Position numbers and translations under genes: made by a program
Shown here: one piece after another, positions 24,425-34,480 of the stretch
Position numbering within the stretch: the first letter of the stretch is position 1
Layout of the letters: every line of letters starts with the position of its first letter
Notes under the pieces: generated by a model
The model's input: only the letters and a program-made list of their open reading frames with translations
The model's database searches: none
What the model was told of the DNA's origin: nothing
NCBI GenBank assembly: GCA_031551145.1
Contig: JAVBNZ010000062.1
Location: forward strand, 1-60,933
DNA from: WRKB01 sp031551145
GTDB lineage: Bacteria; Desulfobacterota; Desulfovibrionia; Desulfovibrionales; Desulfovibrionaceae
Length of the DNA stretch: 60,933 nucleotides
Direction of reading: 5' to 3'

Positions 24425-24717
24425 GCTTGTTCCCAATGGCTTCGGGTGCTACAGGAGACCTGGCGTGAAGGCCCAGGCGTCGTTGCTGTATTTTGCGTAT
24501 AGGGACTCGCCTGACAGGCGTCAAGTCGGGCGGCGTCCGCTTTGTCGTGATGTTTCGTCAGGCGTCGGTTCCGGCTCCGGTCGCGTACCGAGGAGTACGC
24601 TCCCGTCGCCGTAACCTTGCCTTCCTTGCCTGACAACAAACCGGCGAGCCGCCCGATTCATGCTGTGAACGCACCGCATTGGTTCGCATTCATGGATAAC
24701 TTTTTCCGGTAAATGGT

Positions 24718-26097
24718 ATGGCTGAAGACCTCGAAAGCCCCGCATTGCCCGCTTCTCCGGCGTCTTCTTCTCAGGAAGGGGAGCGCTGCTTTGTCGTGCC
24801 CGAAGCCTGCCGCGACGCGGCCGGAGGCGAGACCGAATTCGCTCACCCGGCCGACATGGCCGAGCATCTGGAGAATCTGAGTCTGGAAAAGCAGGTCTGC
24901 GTAATGCAGCACCTGCCGGCCGAAGAGGCGGCCGAGGCCCTGGCCGAGCTGGACGAAAGCGTGGCCGTCGATCTGCTGGAGAATCTCGATCCGGACGTGG
25001 CCGCGCAGATCATCGCCGAAATGTCGCCCGACGACGCGGCCGACGTGCTCGACGAACTGGAAGAAGGCCACCGCGACGCCCTGCTGAACAGCCTGGAAAA
25101 GGAAGACGCCGACGAGCTGCGCCGGCTGCTGGCCTTTGACCCGGATTCCGCCGCCGGGATCATGAACACCGAAATCATCCTGCTGGACGATTATCTCGAT
25201 TCCGACGCCGCCATCCGTCAGATCCGGCAGGAGATGCACGACAAGGAAAACCCCTATTACGCCTATGTGGTGGATGCGCACGACATTCTGCTCGGCGTGC
25301 TTTCCCTGCGCGACCTCATGCTGGCGCGGCCCGGCACTCTGCTGAAAGAGGCGGTGCGCAACCAGACCGTGATCAGCATCCCCTTCGACATGGACAAGAG
25401 CGAAGCAGCGCAGATGGTGGCGCACTACAACTTCATCGCCCTGCCCGTGGTGGATCACCAGGGGCATGTCATGGGCATGGTCACCCACGACGACATCATC
25501 GACATCATCCGCGACGGGGCCGGCGCGGACATGCTCGGCATGGTCGGCGCGGACCCCGACGAAACCGTGGATACGCCCTGGCGCGAATCCGTGCGCAAAC
25601 GCCTGCCGTGGCTGTTCATCAACATGTGCAATTCGGCGGCTTCGGCTTCCGTGGTCTATCTGTTCGAGGGCTCCATAGCGCACATGGCCGTGTTGGCCGT
25701 GCTCATGCCCATGGTGGCCAACCAGGCGGGCAACACCGGCCAGCAAGCCCTGGCCGTGATGATCCGCCAGCTCGCCATGGAGCGCTTCGATTCCCGCAAA
25801 TCCTGGCTGGCCGTGCTGCGCGAAAGCAAGATCGGCCTGGTGACCGGGCTGTTTATGGCCTGCCTGTCCCTGGCCGCCATATGGATTTTTACCGGGCATT
25901 TCGGTCTGGCCGTGGTCATGAGCGCGGCCCTGCTCGCGGACATGGCGCTCGGCGCGGTGGCCGGCGGCTCCATTCCCCTCATCTTCCGCCGCCTGGGGCG
26001 GGATCCGGCTCACGCTTCCAGCATTTTCCTGACCACGATCACGGACAGCGCGGGCTTTTTCTTCTTCCTCGGCCTGGCCACGCTGTTTCTGCTGTAA
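24718..26097 (+). CDS. mgtE: Magnesium transporter MgtE
   Basis: A 459-aa Mg2+ channel. Order: an acidic N domain (about 45-150) with the repeats EEAAEALAELDES and PDDAADVLDELEE that sense cytosolic Mg2+; tandem CBS domains (about 155-275); and five transmembrane helices from about 300, including the pore signature VLMPMVANQAGNTGQQALAVMIR and the final SIFLTTITDSAGFFFFLGLA. The first 45 residues are a variable lead. A start at 24718 gives the expected length. The gene stands alone, followed by the diguanylate cyclase under its own promoter. Confidence 0.96.
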   Translation: MAEDLESPALPASPASSSQEGERCFVVPEACRDAAGGETEFAHPADMAEHLENLSLEKQVCVMQHLPAEEAAEALAELDESVAVDLLENLDPDVAAQIIAEMSPDDAADVLDELEEGHRDALLNSLEKEDADELRRLLAFDPDSAAGIMNTEIILLDDYLDSDAAIRQIRQEMHDKENPYYAYVVDAHDILLGVLSLRDLMLARPGTLLKEAVRNQTVISIPFDMDKSEAAQMVAHYNFIALPVVDHQGHVMGMVTHDDIIDIIRDGAGADMLGMVGADPDETVDTPWRESVRKRLPWLFINMCNSAASASVVYLFEGSIAHMAVLAVLMPMVANQAGNTGQQALAVMIRQLAMERFDSRKSWLAVLRESKIGLVTGLFMACLSLAAIWIFTGHFGLAVVMSAALLADMALGAVAGGSIPLIFRRLGRDPAHASSIFLTTITDSAGFFFFLGLATLFLL

Positions 26098-26169
26098 CCC
26101 CGTCCCCCGTCGATGCATCTCCCGGGCAGGGCGGCATCAGCATCGTCGCGGGTTACGGCCGTCACGCCG

Positions 26170-26197
26170 TTGCATCCCGGCAAAATGCGTGTATAAT
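26170..26197 (+). promoter_or_regulatory. Sigma-70 promoter of the diguanylate cyclase gene
   Basis: TTGCAT (26170-26175), 16-bp spacer, consensus TATAAT (26192-26197). The leader is about 130 bases and holds a perfect hairpin GGCCGCG-TCA-CGCGGCC (26295-26311) about 12 bases before the CGGAGG ribosome binding site. I see no known c-di-GMP riboswitch core in it. Confidence 0.65.
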
Positions 26198-26333
26198 GAT
26201 AACAGCTATAGGTGGGCCGACGGGCTTCCCGGGTGATGGTTCCTCCACGTCCGCGCTACATTGGAAATGTCCCGCCCGTTCCCCTGAGACGTCCGGCCGC
26301 GTCACGCGGCCATAAGCCCTTTTCGGAGGTCTC

Positions 26334-27776
26334 ATGTCAGATCATGCATACACGCGGGAAAACAGTTCCCTCCAAGGGAAAAAAATATCCTCCGCCGCCG
26401 TTGTCTCCTTTCTGGTCGCCATGTTTTTTTGCTGTGTCATCCTGGCGGTCATCATTTCGTATCAAGCGCATCTGCGCCGCTTGATGATGGAACAGCTGAT
26501 CATGGAAAAATGCGCCAAAGCAACGGAGATAATTCATAAATTATTATATAAAACCGAAGCCCTTGCCGCTCTTGTCATACAAAGCAACGGAAAAGTGAAT
26601 GATTTTGAGCGGGTGGCCTCCGCCCTGGTTGACGACCCGGCCATTTTCAACGTTCTCATCGCCCCGGCCGGCGTTGTCACTCACGTATACCCCCTGCGGG
26701 GCAACGAGGGCCTGCCGGGATTCGACTTTTTCAAAAAAGGCCCCGGCAATGAGGAGGCGGTCAGAGCCAAAAAGACGGGGAAACTCGTTTTCGGCGGTCC
26801 TTTTCCCCTGGCGCAGGGCGGAGGGCAGCAAGCCCTGGTGGGCAGGCTGCCGGTATATATCCCCGGCCCCGAAGGGGAGAAGACATTTTGGGGGTTGGTC
26901 TCGGTCACGCTGAAATACCCCCAGGCTCTGGACGGCGTCGGGCTGCGTCTGATGGAAAAACACGGCTACGCTTTTGAGCTGTGGCGCATAAACCCGGACA
27001 CCGGCAGGAGGCAGATCATCGCCCACAGCGGGTATGAATACAACAAAAACGCGCTGTTCATAGAAAAAAGCATGACGATTTTGAACTCCACCTGGCACTT
27101 CCGCATCTCTCCGGTGAGGATGTGGTATCAGTACCCGTCGACGTGGCTCCTGCTGCTTGTCGGCGTTTTCATCAGCGGTCTGGTCGCCTTTGTCGCGCAG
27201 GACAACTATAAACTCAAACAGCTGCGAAGCCGGCTGGAAAAAATGGCCCGGCACGACGCCCTGACCGGGATTTTCAACCGGGGACACTTCATGGATATGG
27301 TTCCGAACCAGTTGCGGCAGGCGGCCAGAAACATGCAGGACTGTTTCATCATCATGTTCGACGTGGATCATTTCAAAAAGACGAACGACACTTACGGACA
27401 CGCGGCCGGGGATGTGGTGCTCAAAAACATTGCCGCAAGCGTCAAGGCAGAGATCAGACCGTATGATGTGTTCGCGCGTTACGGCGGCGAGGAATTTATT
27501 ATTTTCGTCACCAATGTGGACAGAAAGTCCGCGGAAAATTTGGCCACGCGCATACGGCGCAGGATCTGCGAACACCCGGTAATGTTCAACGGAACAGCCA
27601 TATACAGCTCCGCCAGTTTCGGCCTGGCCCGGGCTTCGGCGCAGACGGACATCGACAAAACGATCGGACAGGCGGATGAGGCCCTGTACACGGCCAAGCA
27701 GAAAGGCCGCAACAGAAGCGTATTCTATGACGCGGAGTTCTCCGCGGGCCGGGCGCCTGCGGCGGTTTCGGTCTGA
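26334..27776 (+). CDS. CHASE-domain diguanylate cyclase
   Basis: A 480-aa membrane protein making cyclic di-GMP. Transmembrane helix 1 is at about 20-43, a periplasmic CHASE-like sensor at about 60-270 (THVYPLRGNEGLPGFD is typical), helix 2 at about 277-297, and the GGDEF domain at about 310-465. The active-site loop is GGEEF (384-388). An RxxD inhibitory site, RPYD (375-378), lies five residues before it, so product inhibition is expected. DVDHFKKTNDTYGHAAGD is intact. CGGAGG lies just before the ATG. The ligand sensed is unknown. Confidence 0.93.
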   Translation: MSDHAYTRENSSLQGKKISSAAVVSFLVAMFFCCVILAVIISYQAHLRRLMMEQLIMEKCAKATEIIHKLLYKTEALAALVIQSNGKVNDFERVASALVDDPAIFNVLIAPAGVVTHVYPLRGNEGLPGFDFFKKGPGNEEAVRAKKTGKLVFGGPFPLAQGGGQQALVGRLPVYIPGPEGEKTFWGLVSVTLKYPQALDGVGLRLMEKHGYAFELWRINPDTGRRQIIAHSGYEYNKNALFIEKSMTILNSTWHFRISPVRMWYQYPSTWLLLLVGVFISGLVAFVAQDNYKLKQLRSRLEKMARHDALTGIFNRGHFMDMVPNQLRQAARNMQDCFIIMFDVDHFKKTNDTYGHAAGDVVLKNIAASVKAEIRPYDVFARYGGEEFIIFVTNVDRKSAENLATRIRRRICEHPVMFNGTAIYSSASFGLARASAQTDIDKTIGQADEALYTAKQKGRNRSVFYDAEFSAGRAPAAVSV

Positions 27777-27882
27777 TCCGGGAAGCTGCCGGAAAATACG
27801 AGAAAATCCCGAACGTTGAAGGGAGCGCACACCGGATCCCTGAAGAATACGAAGGCCGCAATGCCGCGAAACGCATTTCCCC

Positions 27883-27912
27883 TTGACGCTTTGCGGGCCT
27901 CTTGGATAGAAG
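27883..27912 (+). promoter_or_regulatory. Promoter of the 28062-32936 operon
   Basis: TTGACG (27883-27888), 18-bp spacer, TAGAAG (27907-27912); the 17-bp reading ATAGAA is equally possible. It would leave a leader of about 140 bases. The rest of the 27777-28061 gap shows no gene. Confidence 0.45.
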
Positions 27913-28061
27913 CTATTCTAGTGAATGTTTAGGAATTGCATTCGAAAAAAACACGTTTTTCGCATGCGGGTCGCGGGTTTACGAACGCTTATCCCGCCGC
28001 GTTCCGCCGCAATGGTTCCCCCGCAAAAAATCGCGGCCCGGCCGCGTGCATGAGGTTTATT

Positions 28062-29252
28062 ATGTCAATGCATCCTTCCGCGTGCGCGGATCCGCGCCGA
28101 TGCCTGATCGCGGCGCTGCTCTGTTTCGTTCTCCTCGGTTTCGCCGTTCCGCCCGCGCAGGCCAAATTCTCCGAAGAAGGCAAGGAGGATGAAGTACGGA
28201 GCATGAAACTTTCGCCGGAACTGGAAAAGACCCTGACCGCCCTGCTGGATGCCCTGCCGGAGAACAGACCCCTGCCCGCCAAAGCCGATCTGGAGCGCCT
28301 GGTGGGCTTCATGATCTCTCCGAACATTCCGCCTGCGGAGGTGCGCCCCGCCATGCGCGCGGAAGGCGAGGGCGTCTTCGCCCGTCAGTCCCTGCGCCTG
28401 ACCTTCCCCAGGCTGGTGCGGTATTGCTTCGATCCGTCCATCCCCACGGAAGTGCTCTATCCCACGGTGCTGCGGCGCGGTTATTGGCTGCCCGAGGGCA
28501 GGGCCGCGCTGCTCGAGGCCAAACTCTGGGAAAAGCTGAACGCGCAGGAGCCCGTTGTGCTGCGCGGCACGGAGTATGAAGAGATTACCCCCGACAGCTT
28601 CAGCGGCTGCTATTATCATTACAGGCTGAATCGTCTCATCGTGCTCATGCGCGTGGGGGACAAGCCGGTGATCCTCTCCGTTTCGCGCCAGCCGGAACAG
28701 TCCTCCGTGGGTTTCAAAGGCGCGGTCGTGGGCAGAGACAGCGACTGGAACTATGTGTACACCAAGGTCGTGGGCTCCACCCTCAAGCTTGTGGGCTGGG
28801 CCGACACGTATATGTACGGTTCGGCCAACGTCAGCGTCATGTATGAAAACGGCGACGAGAGCGGTCTGGCCTTTTTCAAGTGGGTCAAGGCCGGGTGGTC
28901 GAACATCAATATGGTCAAGACCAAGCACATCACCGCCGGGGGCAGGCGTTTCCTGGCCGGCATGCGCCAGGTGCTGGAATCCCCCTCCCTGCCCAAGCCG
29001 GAAGAAATCCGCGCATGCTACAACCGCCTTGAAGCCATGAACGACGCGCAACTGCGCGAGGCCCTGACCCCGTACGCCGCGTCCCTGGCGGGCAAGGCGA
29101 ACGACGGTGTGCTTTCGGGCGGGGATTTCCAGGCCGTGCTGCAGGACGGCCGCTATCCGGCCCAACTCGGTCGCGAGGATTTGATCAGCGAGCTTATGAA
29201 GCTGTATATGAAAGAACGCCTGGGCATGCGCACTCTGGCCCAAACGCCGTGA
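28062..29252 (+). CDS. Exported hypothetical protein, 396 aa
   Basis: The family is not recognised. A signal peptide is clear (CLIAALLCFVLLGFAVPPAQA, cleavage after AQA), so the protein is periplasmic or lipid-free outer-membrane associated. The mature part has a helical N-terminal region, a central beta-rich section (VILSVSRQPEQSSVGFKGAV, NYVYTKVVGSTLKLVGWADT) and a helical tail. The ATG at 28062 is preferred because GAGG lies 6 bases before it; ATGs at 28050 and 28068 are also in frame. It is first in an operon with the next three genes, with a 4-base overlap to the second. Confidence 0.7.
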   Translation: MSMHPSACADPRRCLIAALLCFVLLGFAVPPAQAKFSEEGKEDEVRSMKLSPELEKTLTALLDALPENRPLPAKADLERLVGFMISPNIPPAEVRPAMRAEGEGVFARQSLRLTFPRLVRYCFDPSIPTEVLYPTVLRRGYWLPEGRAALLEAKLWEKLNAQEPVVLRGTEYEEITPDSFSGCYYHYRLNRLIVLMRVGDKPVILSVSRQPEQSSVGFKGAVVGRDSDWNYVYTKVVGSTLKLVGWADTYMYGSANVSVMYENGDESGLAFFKWVKAGWSNINMVKTKHITAGGRRFLAGMRQVLESPSLPKPEEIRACYNRLEAMNDAQLREALTPYAASLAGKANDGVLSGGDFQAVLQDGRYPAQLGREDLISELMKLYMKERLGMRTLAQTP

Positions 29253-30117
29253 GCGCGCCTTCCCTGTCGGAGCCGCCGGGCAGGCCCTTTTTTGAAGAGG
29301 AATGGGCCCGCGCTTATGAGGCCACGCCGCCGCGCCTGCGGGCACTCTGCAAGCAGGCGGTCGCCGCGCAGCATGCGCTGTTCGGCGAAGCCCCGGACAG
29401 GGAGGAACATTTTTTCGCCCGCGAGGCCCAGGGGCTGGAAGTGCGCCTGCGCATCCGGCCGGCGGCCTGGGCGCTGACGGTTTTTGCGGCCGATTACGCC
29501 TCCGCCCCCCGTCTGCTCGCGGCCCTTATGCCGGCCATACTGGCCCGCGTGCCGCATACGCCGGTTTTCTGCATAGGCGGACGGCCCCGGCCGGAACTGC
29601 TCTGCGCCCTTGAACTGGCCGGGCGGGAGCAATGCCGGCTGATCAGCCCCGCGCAGGCGGCGGAACTGCCGGCCGCCCTGCCCGCGGGACCCGGCCGGAT
29701 CGTGCTTCTGCACGGGGGCGATCCCGATCCGCCCGGTTCGCCCGATCCGTTTGCCGCGCTGCGCGCGGCGGCCGCGGCGGCCGGCATTCCCTGCTGGGAA
29801 GAGCGTCGGCCCCCTCTGCTGCATCTGGCCGACACCGGCGTGGACGCGGAACTGGTGCGCCTTGCCCACCCGGATGCCCGCATTGAAGCTTCCCCGTCCC
29901 ACGCCCTGCATCCCGTCGACGACCCCGCGCCGGACGCGGTTTATTGTTCCGCGCGGGCCGCGCGCGAGTTTTCCGGCCTGTGCCCGCTCGTACTTGCCGC
30001 CGGCATGGAGGGCTGCTGGGTGCATCCGGGGCTGGCGCCCGACTTTTTCCGCATCCGCGCCCCGGCGCTCGCTCCCTCCTCCGGCGCAACGGGAGAAGCC
30101 GATGCGGAGAGCCCGGC

Positions 30118-30121
<4 letters not shown>
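29249..30121 (+). CDS. Conserved-looking protein of unknown function, 290 aa
   Basis: The start is a GTG at 29249 inside the stop region of the preceding gene (GTGA overlap), and its stop overlaps the ATG of the EF-G paralogue. The central part (VPHTPVFCIGGRPRPELLCA, LELAGREQCRLISPAQAAEL) faintly resembles the nucleotide-binding domain of histidinol dehydrogenases, but the catalytic zinc and His/Glu signature cannot be seen and the protein is much shorter than HisD. I treat the resemblance as weak and give no function. Its position in the middle of a tightly coupled operon shows that it is a real gene. Confidence 0.6.
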
Positions 30122-32159
<2,038 letters not shown>

Positions 32160-32163
<4 letters not shown>

Positions 32164-32936
32164 GCACAACCCCCAAAGCCAAAAAAAGCCTGGGCCAGCA
32201 TTTTCTGCGCAACCCGGACACGGCGCGGCGCATCGTGGAGTTGCTGGACATAGGCTCGGAAGACCGGGTGCTTGAGATCGGCCCCGGCCCCGGCGCGCTT
32301 TCGGGATTTTTGCGGACCGCCGGCCCCGCCTTGCTGGTGTTGCTGGAAAAAGACGCATATTGGGCGCACGAGCGGCAAAAAGCCGGGGACGGGCAAGCGG
32401 TGATCATGGACGCCACCCGCTTCGCCTGGGAGCGCATTGTGCCGGAGCGGCCCTGGAAGCTCGTCGGCAACCTGCCGTACAACATCGCCTCGTATCTGAT
32501 CTGGGATATCGTGTCGCGCGCCGAGGGCCTTGAGCGGGCGGTGTTCATGGTGCAGAAGGAGGTGGCGCAGCGCATCGCGGCCCCGCCCGGCGGCAAAAGC
32601 TACGGCGCGCTCTCGGTCTGGGTGCAGAGTTTCGCGTGCCCGCGCCTGGAGTTCAGCCTGGGGCCGGGCGCGTTTTCTCCGCCGCCCAAAGTGGATTCTT
32701 CCGTTGTCTCTTTTCTTCCTTTGCCGATGCGCATGCGGCCGAAACGGCCCGCAGCCCTGGCCGATCTGCTGGCAATCTGCTTTCAAAATAGGCGCAAGCA
32801 GTTGCAATCATTGTTTAAAAAATGCGGAATGCCGCAGGCTTCGGAGCATCTGTCCGTCCTCGGCATCGATCCGCAGGCCCGGCCGGAAACGCTTTCCCCG
32901 AAGCTTTTTCAGGAACTTTCCTTGAGATTGTATTGA
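32160..32936 (+). CDS. rsmA: 16S rRNA dimethyladenosine transferase
   Basis: A 258-aa KsgA-type methyltransferase that dimethylates the two adenines near the 3' end of 16S rRNA during small-subunit maturation. SLGQHFLRNPDTARRIV opens it, VLEIGPGPGALS binds S-adenosylmethionine, and the catalytic NLPYNIASYL motif is intact. The start is GTG at 32160, in a 4-base overlap with the EF-G paralogue. Coupling a ribosome-maturation enzyme to an EF-G paralogue points to a ribosome-related role for the operon. Confidence 0.95.
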
Positions 32937-33128
32937 CGGCGCGCGGTAAAAATGCTTGGGTACAAAAAAATCTGTTTGTAGATAATGCGCGTTCGCGTTT
33001 ACGTAACCGGGAATGCGTCGCGGATTCCGGGCAAGTTTGCCGTCTGCCGGGACGGGCGGCGGAAGGCCGTGCCTTTCGCCCGATATGCATCTCCGCCGCG
33101 GCGGGGATGCAGCGGCGTCCGGCTTCGG

Positions 33129-33156
33129 TTGTTAAGCCATCCCGCTGTGGTATTTT
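33129..33156 (+). promoter_or_regulatory. Possible promoter of hup
   Basis: TTGTTA (33129-33134), 16-bp spacer, TATTTT (33151-33156), with a leader of about 50 bases. A second weak candidate lies near 32953-32985. The 32937-33212 gap holds no other visible gene. Confidence 0.35.
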
Positions 33157-33212
33157 GGGGAAGGTATGCGGGAACTTAATGTTGTTAAATCCATATACGG
33201 GAGGATACGCTG

Positions 33213-33488
33213 ATGACAAAGGCCGATCTGGTTGCAAAAATCGCATTGAAGGCCAACATGACCAAGGCCGCCGCCGAACGCGCACTGAACGCTTTTCTTG
33301 ATTCCGTGAAAGAAACCCTCGTGAAGGAAGGCAAACTGACCTTGACCGGCTTCGGCGCCTTCTCCGTGGAAACCCGCAAAGCCCGCCCCGGCCGCAATCC
33401 CCGCACCGGCGCGAAAATCACCATTCCCGCCTCCAAAATGGTCAAATTCCGCGCGGGCAAGCTGCTGAAAGACGCTGTGAAGAAATAG
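33213..33488 (+). CDS. hup: HU family nucleoid-associated DNA-binding protein
   Basis: A 91-aa protein of the HU/IHF family that bends and compacts DNA as a dimer. MTKADLVAKIALKANMTKAAAERALNA is the dimer core, and GFGAFSVETRKARPGRNPRTG with ITIPASKMVKFRAGK is the standard HU arm signature with the intercalating Pro. GGGAGGAT lies before the ATG. A strong terminator follows. Confidence 0.97.
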   Translation: MTKADLVAKIALKANMTKAAAERALNAFLDSVKETLVKEGKLTLTGFGAFSVETRKARPGRNPRTGAKITIPASKMVKFRAGKLLKDAVKK

Positions 33489-33524
33489 CCGCGCGCCCGG
33501 AAATCCGGGCTTCCATGCTTTTTT

Positions 33525-33550
33525 GCAACAGGCCCCTCGGGGCCTGTTGC
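33525..33550 (+). terminator. Terminator after hup
   Basis: Perfect 12-bp arms GCAACAGGCCCC (33525-33536) and GGGGCCTGTTGC (33539-33550) with a two-base loop, followed by GTTTCAT. Confidence 0.75.
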
Positions 33551-33616
33551 GTTTCATAAAAAACGCGTCCTCGCGGCAGAGAACGAAAACTCCTGCGGCA
33601 TCAAACAGATCCCGGC

Positions 33617-33645
33617 TTGCCTTTTTCGATGGGGGAGGGTATGGT
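33617..33645 (+). promoter_or_regulatory. Promoter of the rpsU-dnaG-rpoD operon
   Basis: TTGCCT (33617-33622), 17-bp spacer, TATGGT (33640-33645), with a leader of about 80 bases before rpsU. Confidence 0.5.
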
Positions 33646-33731
33646 CCCCCTCCGGGTTGGAAATCCCAAGCGCTTTTCCGCCCGGCAGCCGCGCCCGGCG
33701 CGGCCTATTTCGCTGAAGGGGGGTGATGCTC

Positions 33732-33935
33732 TTGCCCGGTGTCTATTTGAACGAGGACGATTACAATTTCGATATCGCCCTGCGCCGTTTCAAAAAGCAG
33801 GTGGAAAAGGCCGGCATTCTTTCGGAAATGAAGAAGCGCCAGCATTATGAAAAGCCCAGCGTTATGCGCAAGAAGAAAAAGGCTGCCGCCAGAAAACGCC
33901 TGCTGAAGAAAATCAGGAAGATGAGCGTTGCCTAA
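33732..33935 (+). CDS. rpsU: 30S ribosomal protein S21
   Basis: A 67-aa basic protein of the small subunit needed for initiation. The sequence from PGVYLNEDDYNFDIALRRFK to the Lys/Arg tail is a full S21. I place the start at TTG 33732 (protein M-P-G-V): the near-perfect Shine-Dalgarno AAGGGGGGTGAT (33715-33726) is correctly spaced for this TTG, while the ATG at 33726 lies within the ribosome binding site. It is the first gene of the macromolecular-synthesis operon; the hairpin just after it probably attenuates read-through to the later genes. Confidence 0.9.
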   Translation: MPGVYLNEDDYNFDIALRRFKKQVEKAGILSEMKKRQHYEKPSVMRKKKKAAARKRLLKKIRKMSVA

Positions 33936-33962
33936 TTTGGGCGCAAAGATGTTCGAATTACG

Positions 33963-33990
33963 ACGGGGAGGCGAAAGCTTCCCCGTTTTT
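33963..33990 (+). terminator. Terminator/attenuator after rpsU
   Basis: ACGGGG (33963-33968) pairs with CCCCGT (33981-33986), with an inner GC...GC closing on a GAAA tetraloop, then TTTT. In many bacteria a weak terminator after rpsU sets S21 above primase and sigma factor; this one would do the same. Confidence 0.75.
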
Positions 33991-34021
33991 GCCTGTTTTT
34001 TTTGGACGCAAGGAGAGGACT

Positions 34022-34480
34022 ATGGAACTCGGTGACCGTGTCGAACAGGACTATATCGCCGCCTACAAAAGCGGCGACGCCCTGCGCCTTTCCGTGCTGC
34101 GTCTGGTCAAGACGGCGGCCAAGAACCTGCTGGTGGAACTCAGGCGCCCCGGCGGAAAGCTTACGGATGCCGAATACGCCGCCGTGCTCGTCAAACAGGG
34201 CAAGCAGCGGCAGGACTCCATCGAACAGTTCCGCGCGGCCGGCCGGTCCGATCTGGCCGACAAGGAAGAAGCGGAATGGCGCATCCTTCAGGAATACCTG
34301 CCCAAACAGCTCACGCCGGCAGAAACGGCCCGTGCCGTGGAAGCCGCGATCGCCGAAAGCGGCGCGTCTTCCCCCAAGGACATGGGCAGGGTGATGCAAC
34401 TGCTTACCGCGCGTTTTGCCGGCCAAGTGGACGGCAGGAGCCTGAGCGCGCTGGTGCGGGAGAAGTTGGCGGCACAATGA
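34022..34480 (+). CDS. yqeY: GatB/YqeY domain protein
   Basis: A 152-aa protein like the tail domain of the amidotransferase subunit GatB. Typical features are MELGDRVEQDYIAAYKSGDALRLSVLRLV, EAEWRILQEYLPKQLT and SPKDMGRVMQLL. YqeY proteins bind tRNA-like partners and often sit next to rpsU; the precise role is unsettled. AAGGAGAGG lies before the ATG at 34022. The stop overlaps the mutS2 start (ATGA). Confidence 0.92.
   Translation: MELGDRVEQDYIAAYKSGDALRLSVLRLVKTAAKNLLVELRRPGGKLTDAEYAAVLVKQGKQRQDSIEQFRAAGRSDLADKEEAEWRILQEYLPKQLTPAETARAVEAAIAESGASSPKDMGRVMQLLTARFAGQVDGRSLSALVREKLAAQ

Noticed and set aside
24325..24717. A 104-aa minus-strand frame and other small frames in the nadC-mgtE gap
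   Set aside because: No domain, no ribosome binding site and partial overlap with nadC. The gap (24425-24717) may carry a degraded repeat, but I cannot support any feature there.
26198..26333. A c-di-GMP riboswitch before the diguanylate cyclase
   Set aside because: The leader has a strong hairpin but none of the conserved GEMM core sequence.
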